A DNA stretch of 42,904 nucleotides from JACPPO01 sp965262505 (GTDB lineage: Bacteria > Acidobacteriota > Vicinamibacteria > Vicinamibacterales > UBA2999), in NCBI GenBank assembly GCA_965262505.1, contig CBDHFM010000011.1, positions 1 to 42,904 on the forward strand. Direction: 5' to 3'. The notes beneath the pieces were generated by a model. The model did not search any database. It saw only the letters and a list, made by a program, of their open reading frames with translations, and had not been told where the DNA came from. The number at the start of each line of letters is the position of its first letter. Within the stretch, counting starts at the first letter, position 1. Made by a program: the position numbers and the translations under genes. This document shows, one piece after another, positions 9,222 through 18,560 of the stretch.

Positions 9222-9737
9222 ATGCTGAAGAGCAACAGCGCCCGCTCGGCGATCATTTTTTGCTTTGCGCTGATGGCCGCCGGATGTGGTGATGACTCCG
9301 GTCCGACGGCGCCAACGGTGGTGGCGCCGCCGACTGTCGTGGCTCCGGAGCCCCAACCGGTCACGCTCACCGGAATCTGGTCGGGACGCGTCGTAGGCGT
9401 CTTCGTCATCGGCGACGCCCGTGCGGAGCTCACCCAGGACGGAACCACCGTAGCCGGCGACTGGTCGATGCCGATGCCCCTTGCACTCATCGCTGCCGGC
9501 GCGCCGGCAGACCTCGACCTTGCCGGGCCGGTTTCGGGAACGGTCACGGACACGACGGCGGCGCTCTCGTTCGGGTTGCTGGACGCACTGGCCCTCCTGG
9601 TCGGCAGCGTCGAGTGCGCGGTCGACGTGTCGGTCACGTCGTTCGACGAGACGACGATGGAAGCCACCTGGAAGACCAACGAGGCGTGCGAGATGCCGTT
9701 CGTCGATCAAGGGACGTTGAGCTTCATGCGCCAGTAG
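9222..9737 (+). CDS. Small secreted lipoprotein of unknown function, copy 1
   Basis: The 171-aa product begins with a lipoprotein signal (SAIIFCFALMAAGC, Cys about 22), followed by a Pro/Thr/Val linker. A compact beta-rich domain comes next (LTGIWSGRV, AELTQDGTTVAGDW, GPVSGTVTD). Such domains occur in many Acidobacteriota lipoproteins but I cannot name a function. ATG at 9222 is chosen because it immediately precedes the signal; upstream frame has no signal features. It is the third gene of the duplicated module and has an identical copy at 31529-32044. Confidence 0.75.
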   Translation: MLKSNSARSAIIFCFALMAAGCGDDSGPTAPTVVAPPTVVAPEPQPVTLTGIWSGRVVGVFVIGDARAELTQDGTTVAGDWSMPMPLALIAAGAPADLDLAGPVSGTVTDTTAALSFGLLDALALLVGSVECAVDVSVTSFDETTMEATWKTNEACEMPFVDQGTLSFMRQ

Positions 9738-10054
9738 GTGCTGCGACGTGGCGCGGCAGCCGGGCGCCAGCGGAAATCTACGACGCGGCCATCGCCGCCC
9801 GCACCGAGTTTCAGGCGAACTGATGATATATCCGGAGGTCGATTGCGGACCCCGGGGCAGCGCCGCGATGGTGGGGCGGTCTGGGCGCCGGTCTCGCGCG
9901 ACGCTGTTCGATGCGCACGGTCGAACAACGCACACCATGGCGCGCGCGTCCCCACGACTCGGCTCCCGACCGCCAGCCCGTCGCCGACCTCCGCGTCGAG
10001 CCTGGTGCCGTCGGCGCCGCCGCCTGGCGCCATCCCCGCCATGGTCTCCCGTCT

Positions 10055-10080
10055 GTATCGTAAACGGTCGTTTGCGACAC
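10055..10080 (+). other. Recombinase-B crossover core 1 with spacer
   Basis: A 26-bp imperfect palindrome, left half GTATCGTAAACGG and right half TCGTTTGCGACAC, matches cores at 15859, 33765 and 39911. To its right ACACGGGCGAGGGCGC resembles the spacer beside the complete res-B at 15859, which fixes its orientation as the same. No recombinase remains beside it. The surrounding 9904-10279 has no convincing gene. Confidence 0.7.
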
Positions 10081-10279
10081 ACGGGCGAGGGCGCAGGGGG
10101 CTCCCTCACCTAGGAGAACAGTTGATCTGGCCGGCGGCGTCATCCGGCTCTCGCCCGCGCGAGAAGACGTTCCTCATGGCCGAGGCCCTGGCGCGCCGGC
10201 GAGCACGCCGCGACCCCGACTGCCCGCCACGGCGCACATTCGTTATGATTGCTGCGCATTGCCAAGAGAGGAATCCCCG

Positions 10280-11034
10280 ATGAACGATATGCGTCGAGTC
10301 CACGCTGAGCAACTGGTGTCGTCGCTGGAGCTGTCGCTGCCCCCAGTGGCCATCGCGTTCTGCGACGTCGTGCCCGACGACGTTCCGATGTTTGAGGGGG
10401 TCGTTCCCGCCGGATGCGCGTTCTGGTCGCAGGCCACGTCGCGCACCTTCGCGACAGCCGCCCGTGACCACGCCCTGTGCGCGATTGGCATCCACACGCA
10501 TAATCTCTCGGGCGCGGCGGCCTCGCAGCCGGAGGAGTTGCACGCCTCGCTCAAGGCCATGATGGGACTCGATTACGTACGCGAGGAAGAAATCCCCGCC
10601 ATCCCGGTCATGCCGCGCCCGCGGGCCCATGCGCTCTACGGGCCGCTCGCGGACTTCCCGGTCCAGCCCGAGGTCGTCCTAGTGTTCGCCCACGCGCAAC
10701 ACGGGCTCATCCTGAGTGAGGCCGTCGCGCGGGTTGATGGCGGCACCCCGCCGGCGATGGGGCGACCGGCGTGTGCCATCGTCCCGCAGGTATTCAATCA
10801 GCAGCGCGCGGCCATGAGCCTGGGTGCTGCGGCGCGCGCGCCTACCTCGATGCCTAGACGGACGACGTGGCGCTCTGGGCCCTGCCGGCGCATCGTCTCG
10901 ACCAGTACTGTGGGCAGATTGTCACATTCGCTAACGCGAACAGGACGCTCACGGCGTTTCATCAGCGTCGGCGGCAGGATGTCGAGTCGGGCCAGCGACC
11001 GACGGTTCAACAGTCGCTCGAGCGGCTGTCGTGA
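10280..11034 (+). pseudogene. DUF169-family protein gene, frameshifted
   Basis: The first 180 codons encode a DUF169/COG2043-like protein: LPPVAIAFCD, AGCAFWSQA, LCAIGIHTHNL, VVLVFAHAQHGLILSEA. The frame is then lost after AAMSLG near 10823. Another frame restores CCGARAYLDA, hits TAG at 10855 and continues TDDVALWALPAHRLDQYCG and TFHQRR-like sequence to TGA at 11034. Two disruptions suggest real decay. ATG at 10280 follows AGAGAGGA. DUF169 proteins have no firmly established role. Confidence 0.75.
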
Positions 11035-11156
11035 ACCGTACCGGGTTTCTCTGAGACCTCATTGCTTGGGAGTAACTGTCTCTGGTGTCAAGCCAGTTCT
11101 GGGGTGGACGACACGAGACCGTCTATTCGGGCATTCCAGCACCGACAAGGAGAACG

Positions 11157-14054
11157 ATGCGAACCACCATCAGTCAATTCTCTAACGCAAGGAACTACAC
11201 ACGGATGTCCATCGCGATGGCCGCTATCGCCATCATGCTCGCGCCGTCAGCTGCCGGTGCCCAAGGCGCGGGAATCTCCGGGATCGTGACGGACACGACC
11301 GGCGGCGTGCTGCCCGGCGTGACGGTGGAAGTGCGCGACGCAGCCGGCGGGGTTCAGACCGCCTTCACCGACGGGACCGGCATGTATTCGGTGACCCTTC
11401 AGCCCGGGACGTATAACGTGACGATCACGCTGCCGGGCTTCAACGTGGTCACGCGCGAAGTAACCGTAGCCGCCGAGGCGATGGTGACGGTCGACGCGGA
11501 GTTGGGCATCGCGTTCGCGGAGACCGTTGCGGTCGTCGGCACACGTACCGAGCCACGGTCGATCACGGCCTCCCCGGTACCGATCGATGTCATCCGCGCC
11601 CAGGATTTCGTCAGCCAGGGTGATGTCGATCTCACCAACCAGTTGCGGACGGTCGTTCCCTCTTTTAACGTCAACACGCAGCCGATCAGTGACGCGGCGA
11701 CGATCGTGCGTCCGGCCAACCTGCGCAACATGGCGCCGGACCACACACTGATCCTCGTCAACGGCAAGCGCCGCCACCGAGCGGCCGTCATCGCCTGGCT
11801 GGGCAACGGCATCGCCGACGGCGCGCAAGGCCCTGACCTTTCGTCCATACCCTCCATCGCCCTGCGGCAGGTCGAGGTGCTGCGTGACGGCGCGGCGGCG
11901 CAGTACGGCTCGGACGCCATTGCCGGCGTCATCAACTTCGAGCTGAAGAACGCCCGCTCCGGGGGCAGTGTGGAGTTCCGCACGGGACAGTTCTACGACG
12001 GGAATGACGGCGACCCGTCGACGTGCGGCCCACTGGGCCGCTCGTGCAACGCCATCGGCGGCCGCGCCCGGGGCTTCACGTTCGCCGGCAACGCCGGTCT
12101 GCCGCTGGGGCCGGAAGGGTTCCTGAACCTCAGCCTGGAATACGGCGGCACCCAGCCGACCAACCGCGCGGTGCAGGACGGCGGCACGCTGGCGGTGATT
12201 AACGGCGGCAACAGCAACGTGCGCGACACGTCGCGGGCGTGGGGCACGCCGCTGGTCGATGACGACCTGAAGATGTTCGTCAACTTCGGCACCGGCGGGG
12301 AGAGAGCCGAGTTCTACGGCCACGCGAACTACGCCAGCAAGAAGGTGACCGGCGGGTTCTACTTCCGCAACCCGAACAACCGCGGCAGCGTGTACTCCAT
12401 TGACGGCGGTGACTCGCTGCTTGTCGGCGACGTGCTGTTGGCGAACGGCATGGGCTCAGCCAACTGCCCGACGGTGAACATCGTCAACGGCACGCCGGAT
12501 CCGGTCGCCTTCGGCGCCGTCCGCGACGATCCGAACTGCTTCACCTTCCACGAGCCTTTCGTTGGCGCGCCGGACGGCTTTCCGGGCGGCTTCACGCCGC
12601 AGTTCGGCGGGAACCTCCGGGACGCTTCCGTGGTCGCCGGCGTACGCGGCACCACGATGCCCGGGCTCAACTGGGACGTCAGCGTCAACACGGGCTAGAA
12701 CCACATCCAGACCTTCATCTTCGATACGGTCAACGCCTCGCTCGGTCCGGACAGCCCGACCAGCTTCGAACCGAACCTGCTGGTGCAGACGGAAACGAGC
12801 CTCAACGCCGACCTGTCATACGCGGCCAGCGACATGATCAACGTCGCCGGCGGCGCCGAGTGGCGGAACGAGCAGTACGAACTCGGAGCGGGTGATCCGG
12901 CGTCGTGGGCGATAGGTCCGTTCGGATCGCAGGGCTTCAGCTCCGCCTCGAACGGCTACAGCGGCACCCGTCCCGAGAATGCCGGCGTCTGGGATCGCGG
13001 CAACATCGCGGTGTACGGCGACGTCGACGTGCACGGGGTCGACAACGAGTGGAGCCTGGGCGCCGCCGTCCGCATCGAGGACTTCTACGACAGCTTCGGC
13101 ACCACGATGAACAGCAAGCTGTCCGGTCGGTACGCCTTCACCGACGCGTTCGCGGTGCGCGCCGGCGTCAGCAGCGGGTTCCGCGCCCCGACGCCCGGCC
13201 AGCAGAACGTGTTGAACGTGACAACCGAGTTCGATTACGAAATCGGTGACCTGATCAACAACGGCACGATCCCGTCGACCTCCCCTGTCGCGGCGCTGCG
13301 GAACGGCGCGCCGCTGCAGCCGGAACAGGCGATCAACTACTCCGTCGGAGCGGTGGTCGACAGTGGCACTTTCACGTTCACGACGGACTACTTCCGCATC
13401 AACGTAGATGACCGGCTCACGATTACGCGGAACTACAGCCTCTCACCCGACGAAAAAACGACGCTGATTGCCGCCGGGATTGCGGAGGCCGGCAACCTGG
13501 CGGCGTTCCGCTTCTTCGTGAATGACTTCTCGACGCGGACACAGGGAGTCGACATCGTCTCGACCTGGACCCCGCTGGCTATCGGCGGACGGACGACGTT
13601 CAGCGGCGTCTTCAACTACACCGACACTGCGGTCACCGAGTTCAGCGCGGAGCATTTCGACGCGGACCGCGTCACGTCGCTGACGTTGGGGCTGCCCCGG
13701 ACGCGCTGGAACATCGGGGTCAACCAGACCGAGGACCACTGGACCCTCATGGCCCGTTTGCACTACTACGGCTCGTACTGGGATCGCGAGGACGCGCGCT
13801 CGGAGCTGGGCAACGCCATGTCGTACCTGTATCCGCTGTACTCCGGCAAACCGCTCGTCGATCTCGAGGTCGGCTTCCCGCTCAACGATGTCACGCTGGC
13901 GGTCGGCGCCCAGAACATCTTCAACACCTATCCGGACGAGAATCCGGGCGCCGTCGCCGGCGTGGGTAACCGCTACGGCCAGTTCGGGCCGTTCGGCTTC
14001 AACGGCGGCTACTACTACGTGCGCATCAACTACGGGTGGGGCTCCGGCATGTAG
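11157..14054 (+). pseudogene. TonB-dependent receptor split by an in-frame amber codon
   Basis: One frame runs 965 codons from ATG 11157 (AAGGAGA ribosome site at 11148-11154) to TAG at 14052, interrupted only by TAG at codon 514 (12696-12698). The signal peptide ends near SAAGAQG and a carboxypeptidase-regulatory domain follows (GISGIVTDTTGGVLPGVTV). The plug has the classic VEVLRDGAAAQYGSDAIAGVIN. The barrel continues after the stop as NHIQTFIFDTVNASLG. A CAG-to-TAG change would explain the stop. Because this gene and others terminate naturally at TAG, recoding is unlikely. A shorter barrel start at 12783 would not make a functional importer. Confidence 0.9.
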
Positions 14055-14134
14055 CTGGCAGGACGCAAGATCGCCGGGGCGGGCGTTCGGGTTCGCCCGA
14101 ACGCGCCGGCATAGGCCGGAAGGAGGTCCGGAAC

Positions 14135-14287
14135 GTGCTTCCGCATCTGCCTCAAGCATCCGCTGTGCTTGCTTGCGTAATCCTCGCTGCTATCCTGCTT
14201 GCGCCGAACGCTGCAAGCGCGCAGGACGGCCTCAGCGGCACGGTCACGGACACGACCGGCCTGGTTCTGCTGGTGACGGCCCGGTAG
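14135..14287 (+). pseudogene. Truncated N-terminus of another TonB receptor
   Basis: AGGAGG at 14121-14126 precedes GTG 14135. The 50 codons encode a signal peptide (ILLAPNAASAQ) and the first strands of a carboxypeptidase-regulatory domain, DGLSGTVTDTTGLVL, before a small deletion leads to TAG. It lies 80 bp after the split receptor, so it may be the start of a former second receptor gene. The rest of the gene is absent. Confidence 0.7.
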
Positions 14288-14611
14288 AACCCTCTGCCGG
14301 CGCGAGAGAATGCTCACGCGCGGCGTCTCCTCCGGGGCGTGACGGATACACCTTCCACAAAGCCCTGAGCGACCCTCCTCCCAGAATCGTCGATGCTTGG
14401 CCCCGGCGGCGGGGCGATGTTGCACGCCGGCCACCCCGCCTGTGGGGTCGCTCAGGGGCAATGGTTCCCTCCGGGCAGGGTGAGAGTGTCCGGCGTCTGT
14501 GGGGCGCGAAGGGGGGCATACAGGCGGCGGTCTTCCCGGACCCGACGGCCTCGAACATCGCCACGCCGGCATCGTGGCCCCGTGCCGGGATCATGCGCCA
14601 GTCCGGGGCGG

Positions 14612-15141
14612 CGCTCTCCGTCAATTTGACCTGGTGATGCACCTCGCCGATGACCGTGTCGGTCTGCATGTTGTAGAAGGCACGATCGCCGCGTTCATGG
14701 CGGACATGCACGCCGCTCTCCTGGATCATGCGCTCGGCGGTCCGATGGGTTTTCCATCTGGGCTCTTGGTCGCGGTCGTCGTCGCGCCGGGCCAGCGTCA
14801 AGCCGTCCACTTGTTCGACGTGAAACACGTCGTCGACCCGCACCAGCGGCGAACGGGCCTGCGCGTGGTCCTGCTCGCCGCCTGGCGGCTGGCCCGTGTC
14901 TGGGGCGCCGGGTGGCCGCGGCGCCTGCTCGTCGTCACCCGTGTCAACCAGGACAGGCGTCGCCTGCTCGCCGGGGCGGACCTGACCACCCAGCGCCTGA
15001 ATCTCCGTGGCAGTCGCCCAGCGGCTATCGCGGTAGCCCTTCGCGGTGTGGGCGACACTCAAATGCAGCGATAAACGCGGTGTGGTAGTCCTCCAGGGAC
15101 CACTGGGGGGGCTGCGCCGACGGTTTACGCCGCCAGGCCAT
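14612..15141 (-). pseudogene. ArdC-like antirestriction protein remnant
   Basis: On the minus strand ATG 15141 with GGGAG upstream begins MAWRRKPSAQPPSG, then a shifted frame gives LEDYHTAFIAAF. After a deletion the ArdC/DUF1738 core resumes with LSVAHTAKGYRDSRWATATE, IQALGGQVRPGE, VDDVFHVEQVDGL and ERMIQESGVHV. The homology stops around HHQVKLTES at about 14612, before the zinc-binding HExxH of the family. ArdC proteins protect incoming conjugative DNA from restriction, so this hints at a mobile ancestor. Bases 14288-14611 show no intact gene. Confidence 0.7.
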
Positions 15142-15198
15142 CAGCTCCCGCCTTTCCCACGGGACGGCTGCAGCGCCCGGCGGGTTGGTAATGGGCTC

Positions 15199-15858
15199 CT
15201 ATCGCAGCGTGGTGATCCGCGCGGTTGAGGTCCAGAGCGCTCCGATGCACGGGCGAGCACCTTCTCGCCTTGCGCGCGCAACTGGCCCTGCGGCCCGACG
15301 TACCGGTAGAGCGTCACGGGGGGTGATCCCGAGTTCGCGGCAGAGCGCGGACACGGAGGTGTTGCGGTGCGCCATCGCGGCCTGGGCCAGCCGCACCTGG
15401 GCTTTCGACAGCGCGAACGTCCTACCGCCGTGGCGTCTGCGCGCCCGCGCGGCCGTGAGCCCAGCCAGGGTGCGTTCGCGGATCAGCTTCCGCTCGAACT
15501 CGGCCAGCGCCGCGAAGATGCCGAATACGAGGCGGCCGGCCGCCGTGGTGGTGTCGATCTGCGCGCCTTGCCCGGTGAGCACCCGCAGGCCCACGCCGCG
15601 GACCGACAGGTTCTGCACGGTGTTGACCAGGTGGGCGAGGTTGCGGCCGAGGCGGTCGAGCTTCCAGACGACGAGCACGTCGCCCGTCCTCAGGGCGCGC
15701 ACGCAGCTGTCGAGTCCCGGGCGGTCGTCGCGGACGCTGGACGCGACGTCGTGGTAGACGTTGCCGGCGTCGACGCCCTCGGCCCGTAGCGCGTCGCGCT
15801 GCAGGTCCAGCGACTGGGAGCCGTCCGCCTTTGAGACGCGGGCATAGCCGATCAGCAT
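15199..15858 (-). CDS. Serine recombinase B with frameshifted C-terminus
   Basis: ATG 15858 begins MLIGYARVSKADGSQSLDLQ (nucleophile Ser9), and LDRLGRN, AALAEFERKLIRERT and the start of a C-terminal helix-turn-helix follow. After ELGITP the frame differs from the relative at 39937-40458, which reads TLYRYVGPQG. A G6 run on the plus strand (15318-15323) replaces G5, so the last HTH helix is lost. This may be true decay or a sequencing slip. The start codon abuts the palindromic core at 15859-15884, the normal placement for a resolvase beside res. It is clearly different from resolvase A. Confidence 0.85.
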   Translation of the reverse strand: MLIGYARVSKADGSQSLDLQRDALRAEGVDAGNVYHDVASSVRDDRPGLDSCVRALRTGDVLVVWKLDRLGRNLAHLVNTVQNLSVRGVGLRVLTGQGAQIDTTTAAGRLVFGIFAALAEFERKLIRERTLAGLTAARARRRHGGRTFALSKAQVRLAQAAMAHRNTSVSALCRELGITPRDALPVRRAAGPVARARREGARPCIGALWTSTARITTLR

Positions 15859-15937
15859 GTGTCGTAAACGGCCGTTTGCGACACACCGGCGAGAGCGCCT
15901 TCCGGCGAGCGCCGCCGTGTGTCGTATCCCGTGTCTG
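15859..15937 (-). other. Complete res-B site: core plus accessory subsite
   Basis: The core 15859-15884 (halves GTGTCGTAAACGG and CCGTTTGCGACAC) is a near-perfect palindrome. A 34-bp spacer rich in GGCGAG follows, then the subsite GTGTCGTATCCCGTGTCTG (15919-15937). The identical subsite occurs inverted at 33712-33730 beside another core. Subsite I plus accessory site is the usual resolvase res design. Confidence 0.72.
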
Positions 15938-16110
15938 ATTCTATGTCTTGCAGACGTCGAGCGAACGCGCATGGCTCGGACCCGCATCGAGCCGCCGCGC
16001 CCTGTCCTGCGCAACATGGCCGGCCTGCGTGGTGTGCTATGGACGGGCATCAGCCCTGTGCTCATCGCCAACCCGCTTCACCAGCGAGCCAAAGGATACG
16101 ATAGAGGTCT

Positions 16111-16306
16111 ATGCCAAAGGTTCGTGAGGCCATTAAGCTGATCGAAGCCGATGGCTGGGCGGAAGGTGACCACCAAAGGCAGCCACCGTCAGTTCAAGCA
16201 CCAGATGAAGACCGGACGGGTAACGATCGCGGGACGGCTGTCGGACGGCTTGGCACCAGGCACGTACAACAGCATTCTGAAACAGGCGGGACTCAAGGAG
16301 TCGTGA
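16111..16306 (+). pseudogene. hicA: HicA-type mRNA interferase toxin, frameshifted
   Basis: ATG 16111 opens MPKVREAIKLIEADGW. One extra G near 16158 then moves the frame, after which RKVTTKGSHRQFKH, GRVTIAGRLSDGLAPGTYN and SILKQAGL follow to TGA 16306. With the base removed it is an ordinary HicA of about 64 residues with the catalytic histidine in KGSHRQF. The stop overlaps the hicB start as TGATG. Loss of toxin with retention of antitoxin is tolerated in such pairs, but a sequencing error is equally possible. Confidence 0.8.
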
Positions 16307-16521
16307 TGCATCGCTTCCTCATCGTGATCGAGAACGCCGGCGACAACTTCTCCGCGTACTCACCGGATCTGCCGGGTTGTGTCGCAACTGGCGAAACCCG
16401 AGAAGAAACCGAACGACGGATGTACGAGGCAATCCAGTTGCACGTCGAAGGTCTCCTTGAAGACAAGCAACCCGTTCCCGCGTCCACGTCGTTCGCTGAG
16501 TACATCGTCGTGCCTGCCTAA
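16306..16521 (+). CDS. hicB: HicB-type antitoxin
   Basis: The 71-aa protein has the HicB partial RNase H fold: HRFLIVIENAGDNFSAYSPD, LPGCVATGETREETERRMYEA and a C-terminal SFAEYIVV. It would neutralise HicA by direct binding and may repress the operon. ATG at 16306 overlaps the hicA stop, so translation is coupled. HicB proteins often carry a DNA-binding tail, but this one is of the short form without one. Its partner upstream is frameshifted. Confidence 0.9.
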   Translation: MHRFLIVIENAGDNFSAYSPDLPGCVATGETREETERRMYEAIQLHVEGLLEDKQPVPASTSFAEYIVVPA

Positions 16522-16560
16522 GTTCACAACGCGTTTCACCACGCGGCCAACCTATTCCAC

Positions 16561-16845
16561 CCGAAGCTGAGGATGGCGAGGAAGGTGCCCCACAGCCACC
16601 GGCCGGCTTGAGTCGTCAACACCGCCGCCAGTGCGCCGACAGCCACCCCCCCCCGATCACCGCCATGCTCAGGAGCAGTTGTTGAAGCGGAGGCAGTCGT
16701 CGTGTTCGTCAGGGGCTATGAGCGCGGCCAACAGGGACGCCCGCGCGCCGTTAGTGAGCTCGGAGAGGCGCTCGGAGAAGCTCTGGATGTACCGCGTGAG
16801 ACCACTGTAGCGGCACGCCATTGAGCAACGCAGCAATGGGAGACG
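16561..16845 (-). pseudogene. Decayed small membrane protein gene
   Basis: Minus-strand frames give TRYIQSFSERLSELTNGARA and LLAALIAPDEHDD, then in another frame RLPPLQQLLLSMAVIG. After a run of nine C on the plus strand (about 16647-16655), VAVGALAAVLTTQAGRWLWG and TFLAILSFG follow. The pieces read like one soluble segment followed by a membrane anchor. I do not recognise the family. Confidence 0.35.
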
Positions 16846-16992
16846 GTTGAACAGTTAAAAACACACTTTCCAAACTGGCAGTGGTAGCGTGGACTCAATC
16901 GCATCGGCCGGTGAGGACCCTGTCGGTTGGCATCGTGCGGGCCAGTGACGATTCGCGCAACAACGCCAAGGCGACTGCCGCGGCGCCCGAGA

Positions 16993-17154
16993 CTACTGAT
17001 CCAGGCGTTTATCGCATCGCTGCTCCGCGATCCACGTCTGGCTCACCGCGCCAAGCTCGAACAGCGTGCCGGCTCGCGAACGACGGGCACGCGTCACCAC
17101 GAGTCCGACGGCAGCGATCCCCACCAGCAACGCGATGATGATCCAACTGGTCAC
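16993..17154 (-). CDS. Small single-pass membrane protein (53 aa)
   Basis: GTG 17154 starts a 53-residue product with one clear transmembrane helix (IIIALLVGIAAVGLVV) followed by basic residues (TRARRSRAG), as for an N-out or tail-anchored peptide. A short soluble end (ELGAVSQTWIAEQR) completes it. It is on the same strand as, and downstream of, the RsbW-like kinase and its small neighbour. No family is recognised. Bases 17155-17282 show nothing else. Confidence 0.4.
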   Translation of the reverse strand: MTSWIIIALLVGIAAVGLVVTRARRSRAGTLFELGAVSQTWIAEQRCDKRLDQ

Positions 17155-17282
17155 TGGTCCAAGCCTACTCGCTCGGCAGCATCGCCGGCGGCGCGCACAC
17201 TGAATCTACTCTTCCGCAGAAAAGGCAGCGTGCCGGCCGCCGCCGCCGGCCGGTCAGCGCCGGTGAGCGGCAGCTCCACGTT

Positions 17283-17586
17283 TTAGTACCCCTGGGCAAG
17301 GGGCTTGCGCACCAGACGCCGGCTGTAGAGCAGACAGGTACGGGCCATGCCGGCGCCGGTACCCACGAACGGCGTCCAGCTAGAGTCGTTCGCGAAGTCG
17401 ACATGTATGTTGGCAAAAACCGGTGAGTCCCTGACCGCATCGAGCTTGCCTGCGTCCTCCAGAAAAGATGTACGGTGACCAGCCGCCTTCCTCCTCAACG
17501 AGGTGTACGTCCACCTCGGCGACGAAGTTGCCTTCACGGATGAGTCGCGTGGTCAATGTCGTGGTCATGGTTGTCTTCTTCGCCAC
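17283..17586 (-). pseudogene. Small conserved soluble protein, frameshifted
   Basis: GTG 17586 begins MAKKTTMTTTLTTRLIREG followed by NFVAEVDVHLVEEEGGWSPY, a form seen in short antitoxin-like proteins. Near 17470 the frame changes and LEDAGKLDAVRDSPVFANI continues it, where the family usually has an LEDAxKLDxVR helix. The remaining tail to the TAA at 17283 is unlike the family. It lies about 110 bp downstream of the RsbW-like gene. Function is unknown. Confidence 0.5.
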
Positions 17587-17698
17587 GTCTCGTCCTCTCT
17601 CGTGGAGTCCGGTCGATAGGCCGTCACCACGACCGCCGCTGCCGAGTGGCAGCCGGACGCGAATCAGTGCTGCTTCGCGCAGACCGTCGTGGTGGGGG

Positions 17699-18124
17699 TC
17701 AGTCCGACGACGGCGAGAGATCGTGTTCCATGGTCACCCGATTCCGGCCGTTCACGAACTCGTACGAGAGGCGGTTGGCGAACGTCTTGATCAGGTGGAG
17801 CCCCAGGCCGCCGACGGCCCGATCCTCCAGCGACGATGTGACGTCGGCCGGCCTGCCCTGCATTGGATCGAACGGCCGTCCGTTGTCTTCCATGATCAGG
17901 ACCAGCCTGTCAGCGTGGATCTGCAGCGTGATGTCAAACTCCGTGGGCACGTCTTGAAGGCCGTGCATCACGGTGTTAGCGATTAGTTCGTCGAGCGCCA
18001 GGTTCATGACGAAGACTCGCTGTTGGGACAGGCCGTTGGCGTCCCCGAACTCCTCCACCATGCGTGACAATTCGCGGATCTTCGACAAGCGCGCCGGTAG
18101 CGATACGTGAAACGTCTCAGGCAT
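17699..18124 (-). CDS. RsbW/SpoIIAB-like anti-sigma factor kinase (HATPase_c)
   Basis: This 141-aa protein is a GHKL-type ATPase of the anti-sigma factor or serine kinase class. The N-box is ALDELIANTVMHG (about 43-55), G1 is MEDNGRPFDP, and G2 is GGLGLHLI followed by NRLSYEF. Its length is normal for RsbW. Such proteins sequester a sigma factor or phosphorylate an STAS antagonist, but neither partner is encoded nearby, so it may act on chromosomal partners. ATG 18124 gives the full-length fold. Confidence 0.85.
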   Translation of the reverse strand: MPETFHVSLPARLSKIRELSRMVEEFGDANGLSQQRVFVMNLALDELIANTVMHGLQDVPTEFDITLQIHADRLVLIMEDNGRPFDPMQGRPADVTSSLEDRAVGGLGLHLIKTFANRLSYEFVNGRNRVTMEHDLSPSSD

Positions 18125-18560
18125 CAGGGCTTGTCCTGCCCGGCAGGGCTCGTGCTGTCATGCACCCACCAGATTATGCGTGTGACTTGTGAATAAGGTG
18201 TTATTTCTGTCAGCGGCTACGCACTGGGCGTCTGGAGGCCCAAGCCACAGATGGCCACGCAAGGACACCTCGAGTGTATCGCGCATCTCTTGCATGCCAC
18301 GTTGACGCCGCCGCGTCGAGCAACCGTGGTCCGGCGAATCCCTGGACGATGGCCAAACCCCGCCGTCGGCGGCCGACGAGGCAGCCACGTTTCGGCCGAG
18401 ACGAGCCTGCCAGCAGGCGAAGCTTTGACGGTGCGCCGAATCTGCCGCGCCGTGAGGCGTGATGCCGGACGGTCGTGCGTCACCGGGTACTCCGAGACTT
18501 TCACCTGCTTGCTAAGGCAAGAGCAAGAAGCGTAACCTAACTGGCCCAACCCGAGACCCC
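18125..18560. other. Intergenic region between divergent regulators
   Basis: The RsbW-like gene points left and the winged-helix gene points right, so promoters for both should lie here. A minus-strand frame around 18380-18520 reads VKVSEYPVTHDRPASRLTAR but has no start or known family. I see no RNA gene or strong repeat. Confidence 0.4.

Larger units (their letters stand above)
6563..9903 (+). repeat. 3,341-bp direct repeat, copy 1 (resolvase-gdhA-lipoprotein module)
   Basis: Every base compared, and all encoded proteins, match 28870-32210 at a constant offset of 22,307. The left boundary falls inside a res-like site, at a TA step; the right boundary follows CGCGCGACG with no repeat or inverted terminus visible. 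The module carries its own resolvase but no transposase, so it is not a self-sufficient Tn3 element. Identity over the full length indicates a recent duplication or fusion. Confidence 0.95.

Noticed and set aside
6563..9903. A complete Tn3-family transposon
   Set aside because: No transposase and no terminal inverted repeats at the two boundaries; only the resolvase part is present.
11247..12323. 358-codon minus-strand frame opposite TonB receptor 2
   Set aside because: Antisense shadow of clear receptor homology; low-complexity composition.
12696..12698. Recoded amber codon (suppression or pyrrolysine)
   Set aside because: Several genes here, including this one, end naturally at TAG, and no suppressor tRNA is visible.
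16881..17286. Overlapping plus-strand frames of 85 and 119 codons
   Set aside because: Low-complexity Arg/Ala/Pro composition and no start signals; the minus strand offers a better small membrane protein.
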